DNA of 64,000 bases, taken from CALOCN01 sp942491735 (GTDB taxonomy: Bacteria; Eisenbacteria; RBG-16-71-46; JABDJR01). A program made the translations under genes and the position numbers. Under the pieces are notes generated by a model. That model was not told the origin of the DNA. It saw only the letters and a list, made by a program, of their open reading frames with translations, and made no database searches. The stretch spans positions 124,001 through 188,000 of the forward strand of contig CALOCN010000008.1 of NCBI GenBank assembly GCA_942491735.1, read 5' to 3'. Shown piece by piece: positions 36,907 to 45,889 of this stretch (positions within the stretch are counted from its first letter, which is position 1; each line of letters starts with the position of its first letter).

Positions 36907-36992
36907 GCGACTGGCTCTTCAAATTTGATCAGCGTTGGGTCTGCAGGCTTTGTATGGTGCTGAGCAAAACGAAATGGCGAAGAGCCAGCCGC
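36907..36992. other. Structured intergenic element, possible small RNA
   Basis: CTGGCTCTTC (36911-36920) and GAAGAGCCAG (36979-36988) are perfect 10-bp inverted repeats, extended after one mismatch by GCG/CGC. The 58-nt loop contains TCAGC and GCTGA arms, so two nested stems can form. It directly precedes, on the minus strand, the terminator at 36829-36885, giving a possible small RNA of about 160 nt or the 3'-UTR of the FHA gene. No known RNA family is recognised. Confidence 0.4.
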
Positions 36993-36995
36993 AAG

Positions 36996-37571
36996 TCAAA
37001 AGACAATGAGGGAGGTCACACTGATCGCAGCCAAAGTGGCGACGCCCCACCAGATCCTGCGCCAGTGCTTGCGTCCGGGCCGCTCACGGTGAGTCGGACC
37101 GTCGACAAACTCCAGATTCACCCGATCTCCCAGGCGGACGTGATCTCCGTCCATCAGGAGCACCTCGCCCTCGATCCGCTCGCCGTTGAGGAACGTGCCC
37201 TCGCGGCTGGCCAGATCCAGGATGTACACCCCGCGGTGCGGGCGGCGTACCAAGGCGCAATGCAATCGGGATATCGAGGGATCGTCGATCCTCCAATGAC
37301 AGGAGGGTGATCGCCCCAAGGTTCCTTCCGTCACGGAAGGAGGAAACTCGTAGATCCGCCCCCGGTCCCAGAACGGGCCTTCCTGCTGGACAAGCCACTG
37401 GTGCTGTTCGGAAGATCCCTTTGACGGTCTGCGTTCCGTTCTGCGATGTTCCGCCGGCCGAATCGGCTCGGCCGGCTCTGTCAGTTCTACTGGAACCGTT
37501 TCTGGCACCAGGAGACCGTCAACGGGGGGAGCGGGATCGCTGTGGATCCCAGGAACCGTGTCGGTCGCCAT
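36996..37571 (-). CDS. FHA-domain protein with C-terminal membrane anchor
   Basis: 191 aa. Residues 1-60 are Pro/Glu-rich and disordered. An FHA domain (about 62-157) shows GTLGRSPSCHWRIDDPSISRLHCAL, YILDLASREGTFLNGERI and VLLMDGDHVRLGDRVNLEF, with the GRS, SRLH and NG positions that bind phosphothreonine intact. A basic patch and one C-terminal helix (WWGVATLAAISVTSLIVF) make it a tail-anchored protein facing the cytoplasm. It probably recruits a phosphothreonine partner to the membrane. No Ser/Thr kinase is in the window. Confidence 0.87.
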   Translation of the reverse strand: MATDTVPGIHSDPAPPVDGLLVPETVPVELTEPAEPIRPAEHRRTERRPSKGSSEQHQWLVQQEGPFWDRGRIYEFPPSVTEGTLGRSPSCHWRIDDPSISRLHCALVRRPHRGVYILDLASREGTFLNGERIEGEVLLMDGDHVRLGDRVNLEFVDGPTHRERPGRKHWRRIWWGVATLAAISVTSLIVF

Positions 37572-37902
37572 CCCAACCCTCCTTAGGTTAGCGAGCCGCG
37601 CTGGTGATGTGTGTCGAGGGCCAAGGGTGCCGTGCGCGCCTGGACGGGGCGGCCGAAGCCGCGGCGCGCACGGCAGCTTGACATACCTCGACTCTCACTA
37701 CTTATGCAGGTCTTGTGCCAAAAGACCCACCAAGTCCCCTCTCGCTCTTGTCGTTTTGGTTACAGGGAGTTAGACCGTTCTACCCGCTGTCCGGGGTCCG
37801 GTTTGCCGGCCGGCTTTCCCAAAACTTCCCGTGTCGTTTTTTCCGACCGTTACATTTTTTCCTAGTCGAGCCTCGGCCGGCAGCCCTAGAATCCATCCCA
37901 CA
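37572..37902. other. Divergent intergenic region with a structured element
   Basis: 331 bp between the FHA start and the sigma54-activator start. Apart from the hairpin at 37613-37692 it holds pyrimidine-rich sequence and a T-run (TCGTTTTTTCC near 37832-37842). No gene was supported. The activator's start is preceded by no strong Shine-Dalgarno sequence. Confidence 0.4.
37613..37692. ncRNA. Putative structured RNA (three-tier stem)
   Basis: Three nested stems share one axis: GTCGAGG (37613-37619) with CCTCGAC (37686-37692); TGCCGTGCGCGCC (37628-37640) with GGCGCGCACGGCA (37663-37675), a perfect 13-bp stem; and GCGGC (37649-37653) with GCCGC (37658-37662) around a CGAA loop. An 8-nt bulge (37641-37648) lies on one side. 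No T-run follows, so it is not a simple terminator. I do not recognise the family, and the strand is unknown. Confidence 0.45.
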
Positions 37903-39275
<1,373 letters not shown>

Positions 39276-39279
<4 letters not shown>

Positions 39280-41144
39280 TGCTCGGCCTGCGGGGACGCC
39301 AGATCCTTGCGCTGGTCACGGTGGTCGCCGTGCTGGGGATCGTCTCCCTGGCCTGGGAGATCAACGACCAGACCCGGCTCGCGGTGGAGCGGGCCCAGCG
39401 GGACGCCGATCTGGCCGCCCGCCTGGTCATGCTCCAGATCACCGAGGCGGTGGGCGCCGCACCGGGCGAGGATCCGCGCCGGACCGTGGCCAGCGACCCC
39501 CGACTCCAGGTCGCCCTCGACGCTTCCACCCAGCACGCTCCCACGGTTCTCTATGCGGCGTTCACCGATGTGGACCGACGTGTCCTGCGTCACAACGACC
39601 CCACCCAGGTGGGGGAGACCCTCCCGCCCCGGCATACCCTGCCCCAACTCGCCGGATTCTTCTCTCCGCTGGGGTTCCTGCGCGAGATCGCGGGGCGGGG
39701 GGACATCCGTGAACAGGTGGTCCCCCTGCGCATCGGCGATCAGCCCTTCGGCGCGGTACGGATCGGGGTGGCCACCACCTTCGTTCGCCAGGACGTGACC
39801 CGGGTCCTCACCCGCGGGTTGTTGATCGGGGGGGCGTTCGTTCTCATTGCCGTGCTCATGGCGTTTTCCCTGACCCGGATCGTGGTCGGCCCTCTCGGCG
39901 AGGTGCGGCGCGGGATCGAGGCGTTGCGCGCGGGCGACTTTACCTACCGGGTGCCGCAACAGAACATCCAGGAGTTCGGCAAGGTGGCCGACGCCCTCAA
40001 CCAACTGGGTGCCGAGTTCCGCGCGCGCGAGCTTTCCAAGCCCAACGAGCAATCGCTGCGGCGCGCCCTGGATCTCATGGAGGACGGTCTTCTCATCGTG
40101 GGCTCCGACCGCACGGTCACCCACATCAACCCGCTTGCCGCGCGGTTCCTCGGATTCAGCGCCACCGGTGCCCTCGGCCGGCCCCTCAGCGAGGTGGTTC
40201 CCGAGGCCCATCCCCTGCGGGACATGGTGGACAGTCTCCTGGAAGGGCGCACCGAGGCCATCTCGGTGCGGGCCGAACTCCCCGGCCGACGCGGACACGA
40301 AGGGGTCATCGCGGTGGGTCATCGGGTCCACGAGGACGAGAACGCGATGGGGGTGATGGTCGAGCTCAAGGACCTCTCGGTGCTGCGCGATCTGCAGGCG
40401 GTGATGGATCACTCCACCGTGCTTTCCCGCCTGGGCGAGATGGCGGCCGGGGTGGCCCATGAGATCCGCAACCCGCTCAACGCGATCACCCTGCACCTGG
40501 AACCGCTGCTCTGGAACCAGAACCCCAGCCCGGCCGAGGTCCGGGAAGCGGTGGAGACCACGCGGGAGCAGATCACCCGGTTGGACCGGGCGGTCTCCGG
40601 CTTCCTCAAGGTGGCGCGCTTGCGACGTCTGACCTTGACCTCGATCGATCCCGCGGCCATCGTGCGCGACGTGGTGGATCTGTTGGCCCCCGAGGCAACC
40701 CTGGCCGGGCTCGATCTGGAGTCCCGGGTTGCCGACGACGTGCCGGACATCGCCGGCGATCCCGAGGTGCTCAAGCAGGCGCTGACCAACGCGGTCAAGA
40801 ACGCCATCCAGGCCGTTCCCTCCCGGGACGGTCGCGTCCTGGTGGGCTGCCGCTGCGGCGAGGACGAGGTTCGCATCTTTATTCATGACACCGGTCCCGG
40901 TATGGACGAGGAAACCCGGCAGCGCGCATTCGATCTCTACATGACCACCAAGACCAACGGCACCGGGGTAGGCCTCCCCTACATTCTCCAGGCAGTGGAG
41001 ATGCACGGAGGGCGGGTGGAACTGGCCAGCACCGCGGGCGAAGGCACCACGGTGCACTTCGTGTTGCCGCCGAGCCGCAGCCCCAACCGGCACCGCCGGG
41101 TGGGGGCGGTTGCCGGGGCGCCCATCGTGGGGTTGTTCACATGA
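39276..41144 (+). CDS. Membrane sensor histidine kinase with PAS domain
   Basis: 622 aa. Two membrane helices (about 9-27 and 178-200) around a periplasmic sensor of about 150 residues, then HAMP (TRIVVGPLGEVRRGIEALRAGDF), a PAS domain (about 265-370; ALDLMEDGLLIVGSDRTVTHINP), phospho-acceptor motif EMAAGVAHEIRNPLNAI and an ATPase domain (LTNAVKNAIQAV, DTGPGMD, GTGVGLPYILQAV). It phosphorylates the sigma54 activator encoded just upstream. Overlaps both neighbours by ATGA. Confidence 0.92.
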
Positions 41145-41767
41145 GCCCCCTGCGCCAAGCCCTGCTCATCCTGACCCTGGCCGCCACGGTGACCGGATGC
41201 GGTTCCATCTGGACCTACGACGGCGCGCTGCGCCACAGCCTTCGCGAGCAGGGTTTCAGCTGGGCCCCGCCGGACAGCGTCGCCTTTGCCCCGCCACCCA
41301 TTCCCCCGGTCTACGATGTCGTGTTCGACCAGGCCACCATGACCACGCGGGATTCCCTGGAGTCGGCGCGCACCGAGCTCGTACTGCGCAGTACCCGACC
41401 GGTGGTCCGCCCCGACACCGTGTTCATCATGATCCCCGACACCACCCGGGCCCTGGCCTCGGTGGAAACCCAGCCCCCGGCGCCGGACACCCTGCGCGCC
41501 GTGCCGCAACAGGTCCAGGTGGACCTCACCCCATCCGAAGAGGCGGCGCTCATCAGCACCATCGAGTCCGACATGAAGCGCACCAGCTCCGCCCTGGGAC
41601 GCCTCGAGGGGTCCAAGTCCACTTCCATCCGGGAACAGGCAGCGGCCGCCCGGGGACTGTTGACCCAGGCCGAAACCGCGATGGGACAGAAGGACTACGT
41701 GGGCGCTGCGAACCTGGCCCGCAAGGCGCGCCTCCTCGTCGAGAACCTCGCCGCCAACCAACCGTGA
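41141..41767 (+). CDS. Lipoprotein in two-component operon
   Basis: 208 aa, ATG overlapping the kinase stop (ATGA). Signal and lipobox LAATVTGCGSIW (Cys20). A Pro-rich segment (about 40-130) is followed by a C-terminal helical domain (about 130-208; AALISTIESDMKRTSSALGRL, AAARGLLTQAETAMGQKDYVGAANLARKARLLVENL) resembling a TPR-like helical hairpin. Function unknown. Genetic coupling to the kinase suggests a periplasmic partner or a target. Confidence 0.7.
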   Translation: MSPLRQALLILTLAATVTGCGSIWTYDGALRHSLREQGFSWAPPDSVAFAPPPIPPVYDVVFDQATMTTRDSLESARTELVLRSTRPVVRPDTVFIMIPDTTRALASVETQPPAPDTLRAVPQQVQVDLTPSEEAALISTIESDMKRTSSALGRLEGSKSTSIREQAAAARGLLTQAETAMGQKDYVGAANLARKARLLVENLAANQP

Positions 41768-42636
41768 CCTCCACCCACGCGGCAACGGGACCGCCGCTCC
41801 TGGGAGCGCACATGTCTGTGGCGGGCGGGTTGCATGAGGCGGTCCTCCGAGGCGCCGCGCACCGCACCACCGCGCTCCAGATCTTCACCCGTAACAATGC
41901 CCAATGGGCCATGAAGCCGCTGACCCCCGCGGTCATCGCGGACTGGAAGCAGGCCTTGGCGGATCATCCCATGGAGGTGATGGTCCATGACTCGTACCTC
42001 ATCAACCTCGGCTCACCCGACGAGGCCCTGTGGAAGAAATCCCGGCAGAACTTCCTCGACGAGGCACTCCGGTGTGTGGCGTTGGGAATCACCTCCCTGG
42101 TCTTTCACCCAGGCTCGCATCTCGGCAAAGGCGACACCTGGTGCCTGGGCCGCATCGCCAAGGCACTGGACTGGGTGGACACCCAGCTCGGGGACGCACC
42201 GGTGAAGCTGCTGTTGGAAAACACCGCAGGCCAGGGCACCAACGTGGGCTGGCGGTTCGAGCACCTGTCGGGAATCCTGGAGCGGGTGCGTCGGACGGAG
42301 CGCTTGGGAGTGTGCATCGACACCTGCCACCTGCTGGCCGCGGGGTACGACATCCGTAAGGACAACGGGTACCGGAGCGTCTTCGAGGAGTTCGACCGGT
42401 TGATCGGCACGGAGCGGATCCTGGGCTTCCATCTCAACGACAGCAAGAAGGAGTTGGGATCACGGGTGGACCGGCACGAGGGCATCGGCAAGGGGTTCGT
42501 GGGTTCGCGGGCGTTCCGGCTGCTCATGCAGGACCCACGGTTCGCGAACGTGCCGAAGGTCCTGGAAACCCCGAAGGCGGGCGACATGGACAAGCGGAAC
42601 CTGGCGTTGCTGAGGCGCCTGGCGAGGATGCGCTAG
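41764..42636 (+). CDS. nfo: Endonuclease IV (AP endonuclease)
   Basis: 290 aa from the GTG at 41764, which overlaps the lipoprotein stop (GTGA). TIM-barrel AP endonuclease with the zinc-site motifs: LGAHMSVAGGLHEAV at the N-terminus, LVFHPGSHLG, LLLENTAGQGTNVG (Glu ligand), GVCIDTCHLLAAGYDI, GFHLNDSKKELGSRVDRHEGIGKG and KVLETPK. It cleaves DNA 5' to abasic sites during base-excision repair in the cytoplasm. Length is normal for Nfo. Its place at the end of a regulatory operon is probably not functional. Confidence 0.95.
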   Translation: MTSTHAATGPPLLGAHMSVAGGLHEAVLRGAAHRTTALQIFTRNNAQWAMKPLTPAVIADWKQALADHPMEVMVHDSYLINLGSPDEALWKKSRQNFLDEALRCVALGITSLVFHPGSHLGKGDTWCLGRIAKALDWVDTQLGDAPVKLLLENTAGQGTNVGWRFEHLSGILERVRRTERLGVCIDTCHLLAAGYDIRKDNGYRSVFEEFDRLIGTERILGFHLNDSKKELGSRVDRHEGIGKGFVGSRAFRLLMQDPRFANVPKVLETPKAGDMDKRNLALLRRLARMR

Positions 42637-42658
42637 GGGAAAGCTCCGCGAGAAGACC

Positions 42659-43837
42659 CTAGTCCACGCCCAACGGAGAACGACTCGCTTTGGGCACGGC
42701 ACGCCCTGGTCTCCGCTGACACCCGGTGGGCCGGATCCACACCATGGGCGTGGCCGGATTGTCCGGGGTCACCGACTCGTACTCCACCCCGCACTTGGCA
42801 AGCCGGCCGTGCTCGTCGGCGACCAGGATCTCCACCTTCACCACGTTCTTGGGGGATCCCTTGTAGTAGGAGCGGATGACCAGCCAGGGGATGGTCTGCG
42901 CCTCGTCCGCGTAGACGATCTGATCCTCGTAGGGCAGAGCCGGTCCAATCGTGATGCTCTCGACCTCGATGGTCACGGTGGGACCGGTCTTCTTCTTGCG
43001 CTTGCGCACAACCGGCTTGCCGTCGGGGTTCTGGTTCTGCTCCTTCTCGGCTTCGCGCATCTTCATCCCCATGCGCTCCGCCATCTCTTTCCACTTCTCG
43101 CGCTGACGACGCGTCGCGTCGTTGTCTCCCCCTCCCCACCCGCTCAGGCGCTCGTTTCTTGCATCCTCATCATTCCAGGTCCTCTGGAACTCCTGGAACG
43201 ACTTCTGACCCTGCTCGACTTCCTTGTAGTCGTCCCAGAACTCGCGATGTCCCTGAAACTCGTCCATCCCGGCCATGGCGATGCCGGCGACCGCATTCAG
43301 AAGTTTTTTCGCATCCCGCCCGTGCAGGGCATTCTCGGGAAGACCGAACCCCTCGCGAATCAGATCCTTGTAGACCAGGTCCGCGCCGGCCTTGCCCCCC
43401 GTGCGGATCCGCTCCACGTTCTTTGGGTCGGTCAGGGCTTCGAAACCGGACCCCCCCAACGCCTCCGCCGTCGCGGCAACCTCGAACAAGTCCGCTCCGG
43501 TCAGCTTGGTCTTCTTGAGTGAAGGATCCCACCCCATGGTGTCCACGGAGAGATCCCGTTCCGCGTTGTTGAGGGTCTCCCGGCTTGGATTCTTGAGCCA
43601 CTCCAACATGGCCTGTTCGATGCGTTTCGGATCCTCTCCCCCCATGCTGGCTCCCTCCGCGGCAATCTGCAGAAGGTAACGCACGCGCCAGGTGTCCATA
43701 CGGTTCCCCTTCATCACGTAGGTCATGACGCGGGGACTAAAGGACGCGGCAATGAGGGCCCGCTCCTCGGCGGTGGGACGGCGATACCGCGGGGGGCGGC
43801 GACGAGGCTTGGCCAGCGGGTTGGGAATGGCGGTCAT
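42659..43837 (-). CDS. Protein of unknown function
   Basis: 392 aa. The N-terminus is Arg/Pro-rich (PLAKPRRRPPRYRRPTAEER). The middle (about 50-280) is helical and charged (MLEWLKNPSRETLNNAERDLSVDTM, GGDNDATRRQREKWKEMAERMGMKMREAEKEQ), then a basic linker VRKRKKK. A beta-rich C-terminal domain (about 290-375; GPTVTIEVESITIGPALPYEDQIVY, KCGVEYESVTPDNPATPMVWI) follows. No signal peptide or membrane helix. I recognise no family. The basic ends could contact nucleic acid. Confidence 0.6.
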   Translation of the reverse strand: MTAIPNPLAKPRRRPPRYRRPTAEERALIAASFSPRVMTYVMKGNRMDTWRVRYLLQIAAEGASMGGEDPKRIEQAMLEWLKNPSRETLNNAERDLSVDTMGWDPSLKKTKLTGADLFEVAATAEALGGSGFEALTDPKNVERIRTGGKAGADLVYKDLIREGFGLPENALHGRDAKKLLNAVAGIAMAGMDEFQGHREFWDDYKEVEQGQKSFQEFQRTWNDEDARNERLSGWGGGDNDATRRQREKWKEMAERMGMKMREAEKEQNQNPDGKPVVRKRKKKTGPTVTIEVESITIGPALPYEDQIVYADEAQTIPWLVIRSYYKGSPKNVVKVEILVADEHGRLAKCGVEYESVTPDNPATPMVWIRPTGCQRRPGRAVPKASRSPLGVD

Positions 43838-43926
43838 GATCCCGAGATCATACCCCGGAGCTGCCGGGGGTGAAGGCAGAATGTCTCCGGTCTTCCGGGT
43901 CCCGGCGAAAGGAGTAGACTCCCTCC

Positions 43927-44250
43927 ATGGCCTACAGTGACAAGCTCGCCGACCGTGTACGCCGGGTCCTCGATGGGCGCCGGGTCACCGAGAAGAAGAT
44001 GTTCGGCGGACTCACGTTTCTGGTCAACGGCAACATGTTCGTGGGCATCGTGCAGGACACGCTCATGGTCCGGGTGGGCCCGGATGCCTATGAAGCCGCC
44101 CTGACAAAGCTGCATGCCCGGGAGATGGATTTCACCGGGAAACCGCTGCGGGGGTATGTCTACGTGGACCCGGCCGGGCTCAAGGGGCGTGCACTCAAAG
44201 CCTGGGTGGAGCGGGGTTGGGTGTTCGGGAGCTCACTCAGGAAGAAGTGA
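43927..44250 (+). CDS. TfoX N-terminal domain protein
   Basis: 107 aa. A complete TfoX_N domain: VRRVLDGRRVTEKKMFGGLTFLVNGNMFVGIVQDTLMVRVG, then MDFTGKPLRGYVYVDPAGLKGRALKAWVERG. Free-standing TfoX_N proteins are common outside competence systems and their role is unclear. It begins 89 bp from the divergent unknown gene and ends one base from the convergent peptidase gene. Confidence 0.9.
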   Translation: MAYSDKLADRVRRVLDGRRVTEKKMFGGLTFLVNGNMFVGIVQDTLMVRVGPDAYEAALTKLHAREMDFTGKPLRGYVYVDPAGLKGRALKAWVERGWVFGSSLRKK

Positions 44251-44251
44251 T

Positions 44252-45097
44252 CTAGTAGTCCTCGCCCTCGGCGCACACCGGCATGTATTGGGCCGGGCTC
44301 TTCGTGCGGTAGGCCTTGGCCTGGTCCTCGGCCCCTTCCATCGCCTGGTAACGCTCCAGCAATCCATCCCGCCACGCCGCGCTCAGCTTGTCGAAGCTCT
44401 CCCCGAACACCGCCTCGTAGTCGGCCAGGGCTCCGGCCTTCTCCTTCCCCGCCATGGCGAGGACCTTCTCGTCCCCGTGCTCCCGGCCCAGGTCGTCGAA
44501 AAAGGCCGAGCGCAACGAGTACGTCTGGAGCTTGCAGGGTAGGTTCAATTCCCGATGCCGTTCCCGCATGACCTCCAAGGGCATGTCCTCCCCCGCGGCA
44601 ATCCACTGGCCTGCGACAACGTCCACCGGGTACCCGTACCACGGAAAACCGTCCAGCGAGTCATGGACCCGCAGGGAAACGAACTCGGCGAAGCCCTCCT
44701 CGAAGAACCAGTCGTTGTGCGGCTGCCGGTGGATCCGGAAGACGTGGACCAACTCGTGCGCGAAGGCGTTGAAGTAGGATTCGTCCTCGGAGGTGTACTG
44801 GTAGAGGTACACCCGTCCCAGGCCGTCCACGCGCGGATAGCCCCAACTTCCGTCCGGTTGCTGGGCCGGACCCTTGAGCAGGACCTGGATCTGGAACTCG
44901 GGGGCGTGACCCAGCATCTCGGCCAGGGCGGCGTGGTAGGCCTCGCCCATCTCGGCGGCCATGGCCAACCCGCTCTCGGTCACCGCGCCGTCCTCATAGA
45001 CAAAGGCGAAGTGTTCGGTCTCATGACGATTTTCCTTGGCCTGCGCCGGCAGCGCGAACCAGGATACAAGGAGCAACGCGAAACAAGCGGTCTTCAT
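44252..45097 (-). CDS. Exported gluzincin-like metallopeptidase
   Basis: 281 aa with a signal peptide (MKTACFALLLVSWFALPAQA). The zinc site is HELVH (114-118) in FNAFAHELVHVFRIHR, with the third ligand probably E134 in WFFEEGFAEFVSLR, the HExxH-(about 15)-E arrangement of peptidase_MA-like gluzincins. The N-terminal part (ETEHFAFVYEDG) is typical of this group. Probable periplasmic or secreted protease; substrate unknown. Confidence 0.8.
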   Translation of the reverse strand: MKTACFALLLVSWFALPAQAKENRHETEHFAFVYEDGAVTESGLAMAAEMGEAYHAALAEMLGHAPEFQIQVLLKGPAQQPDGSWGYPRVDGLGRVYLYQYTSEDESYFNAFAHELVHVFRIHRQPHNDWFFEEGFAEFVSLRVHDSLDGFPWYGYPVDVVAGQWIAAGEDMPLEVMRERHRELNLPCKLQTYSLRSAFFDDLGREHGDEKVLAMAGKEKAGALADYEAVFGESFDKLSAAWRDGLLERYQAMEGAEDQAKAYRTKSPAQYMPVCAEGEDY

Positions 45098-45179
45098 GAC
45101 ACCTCCGCGGGGTCGGGCCGGGGGCCAAAAGGGTCCCCGATCCTAGCATTGCGCGGGAGGCGTTCGCATCCGCTGGGAC

Positions 45180-45719
45180 CTAGTCGCTGCCCTCGGCGAA
45201 GTCCTTGGATCTGACCCGAACCGGCTTGCGGTCCTCGCTCACCACGGCGCCCCGTTCGTACACGGTGAGCACCACCTCGGCGTCGTACCAGGCCAACCAG
45301 AGCCCGTCCTCGACGCCGTCCCGGTAGGTGCCCCGCTGGGAGATCACCCCGTCGGGGAAGTACCAGACCCACTCACCGTCCTTGGCCCCGTCCACGTAGC
45401 GACCTTCCCACTTCTTGGCTCCGGTTTCGTACCAGGCGCTCCACATGCCGGTCCGCACCCCCTGGGCCCACTCCTCGCGCACCACGATGTCCCCCTCGAA
45501 GGTCCGCCCAATCCACATCCCGTCGGGAAGATTGTCCTCGCACGCGCCCTCCATGATGGGTCCCCAGCCACAATCGGGAGCGGGCTCGGTGCAGTAGAAG
45601 CATTCGAGGGGATCGGGGCCGGAATCGAGGAAGTCTTGCCACGTGTCGTTCGCGAAGAGACACGGGGTGGCGGACAACACGAGAGCGACACACAGGGCGC
45701 TGACGATGGAGCGACGCAT
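45180..45719 (-). CDS. Exported MORN-repeat protein
   Basis: 179 aa from the ATG at 45719. Signal peptide (MRRSIVSALCVALVLSATPCLFAN), a cysteine-containing stretch (ECFYCTEPAPDCGWGPIMEGAC), then about four MORN-like repeats: GMWIGRTFEGDIVVREEWAQGVR, TGMWSAWYETGAKKWEGRYVDGAK, DGEWVWYFPDGVISQRGTYRDGV and EDGLWLAWYDAEVVLTVYERG. MORN repeats form beta-hairpin rods that bind proteins or lipids. Four cysteines may form disulfides. Function unknown. Confidence 0.8.
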   Translation of the reverse strand: MRRSIVSALCVALVLSATPCLFANDTWQDFLDSGPDPLECFYCTEPAPDCGWGPIMEGACEDNLPDGMWIGRTFEGDIVVREEWAQGVRTGMWSAWYETGAKKWEGRYVDGAKDGEWVWYFPDGVISQRGTYRDGVEDGLWLAWYDAEVVLTVYERGAVVSEDRKPVRVRSKDFAEGSD

Positions 45720-45889
45720 TGACGAACCGATCCTTTCCGGAGTCGCGGTGATCCCTGGGGAAAAGATCGGCACGTGGAGTGGGTGGGTTTAATCGCCCCA
45801 AGTCCTTGAGTGAACACGTGATAGAATCAAGAACAGGACCGCATCGTGCGATCCGCGTCGTCTCGCGCTCCCTGGATCACCCGTCCCCG

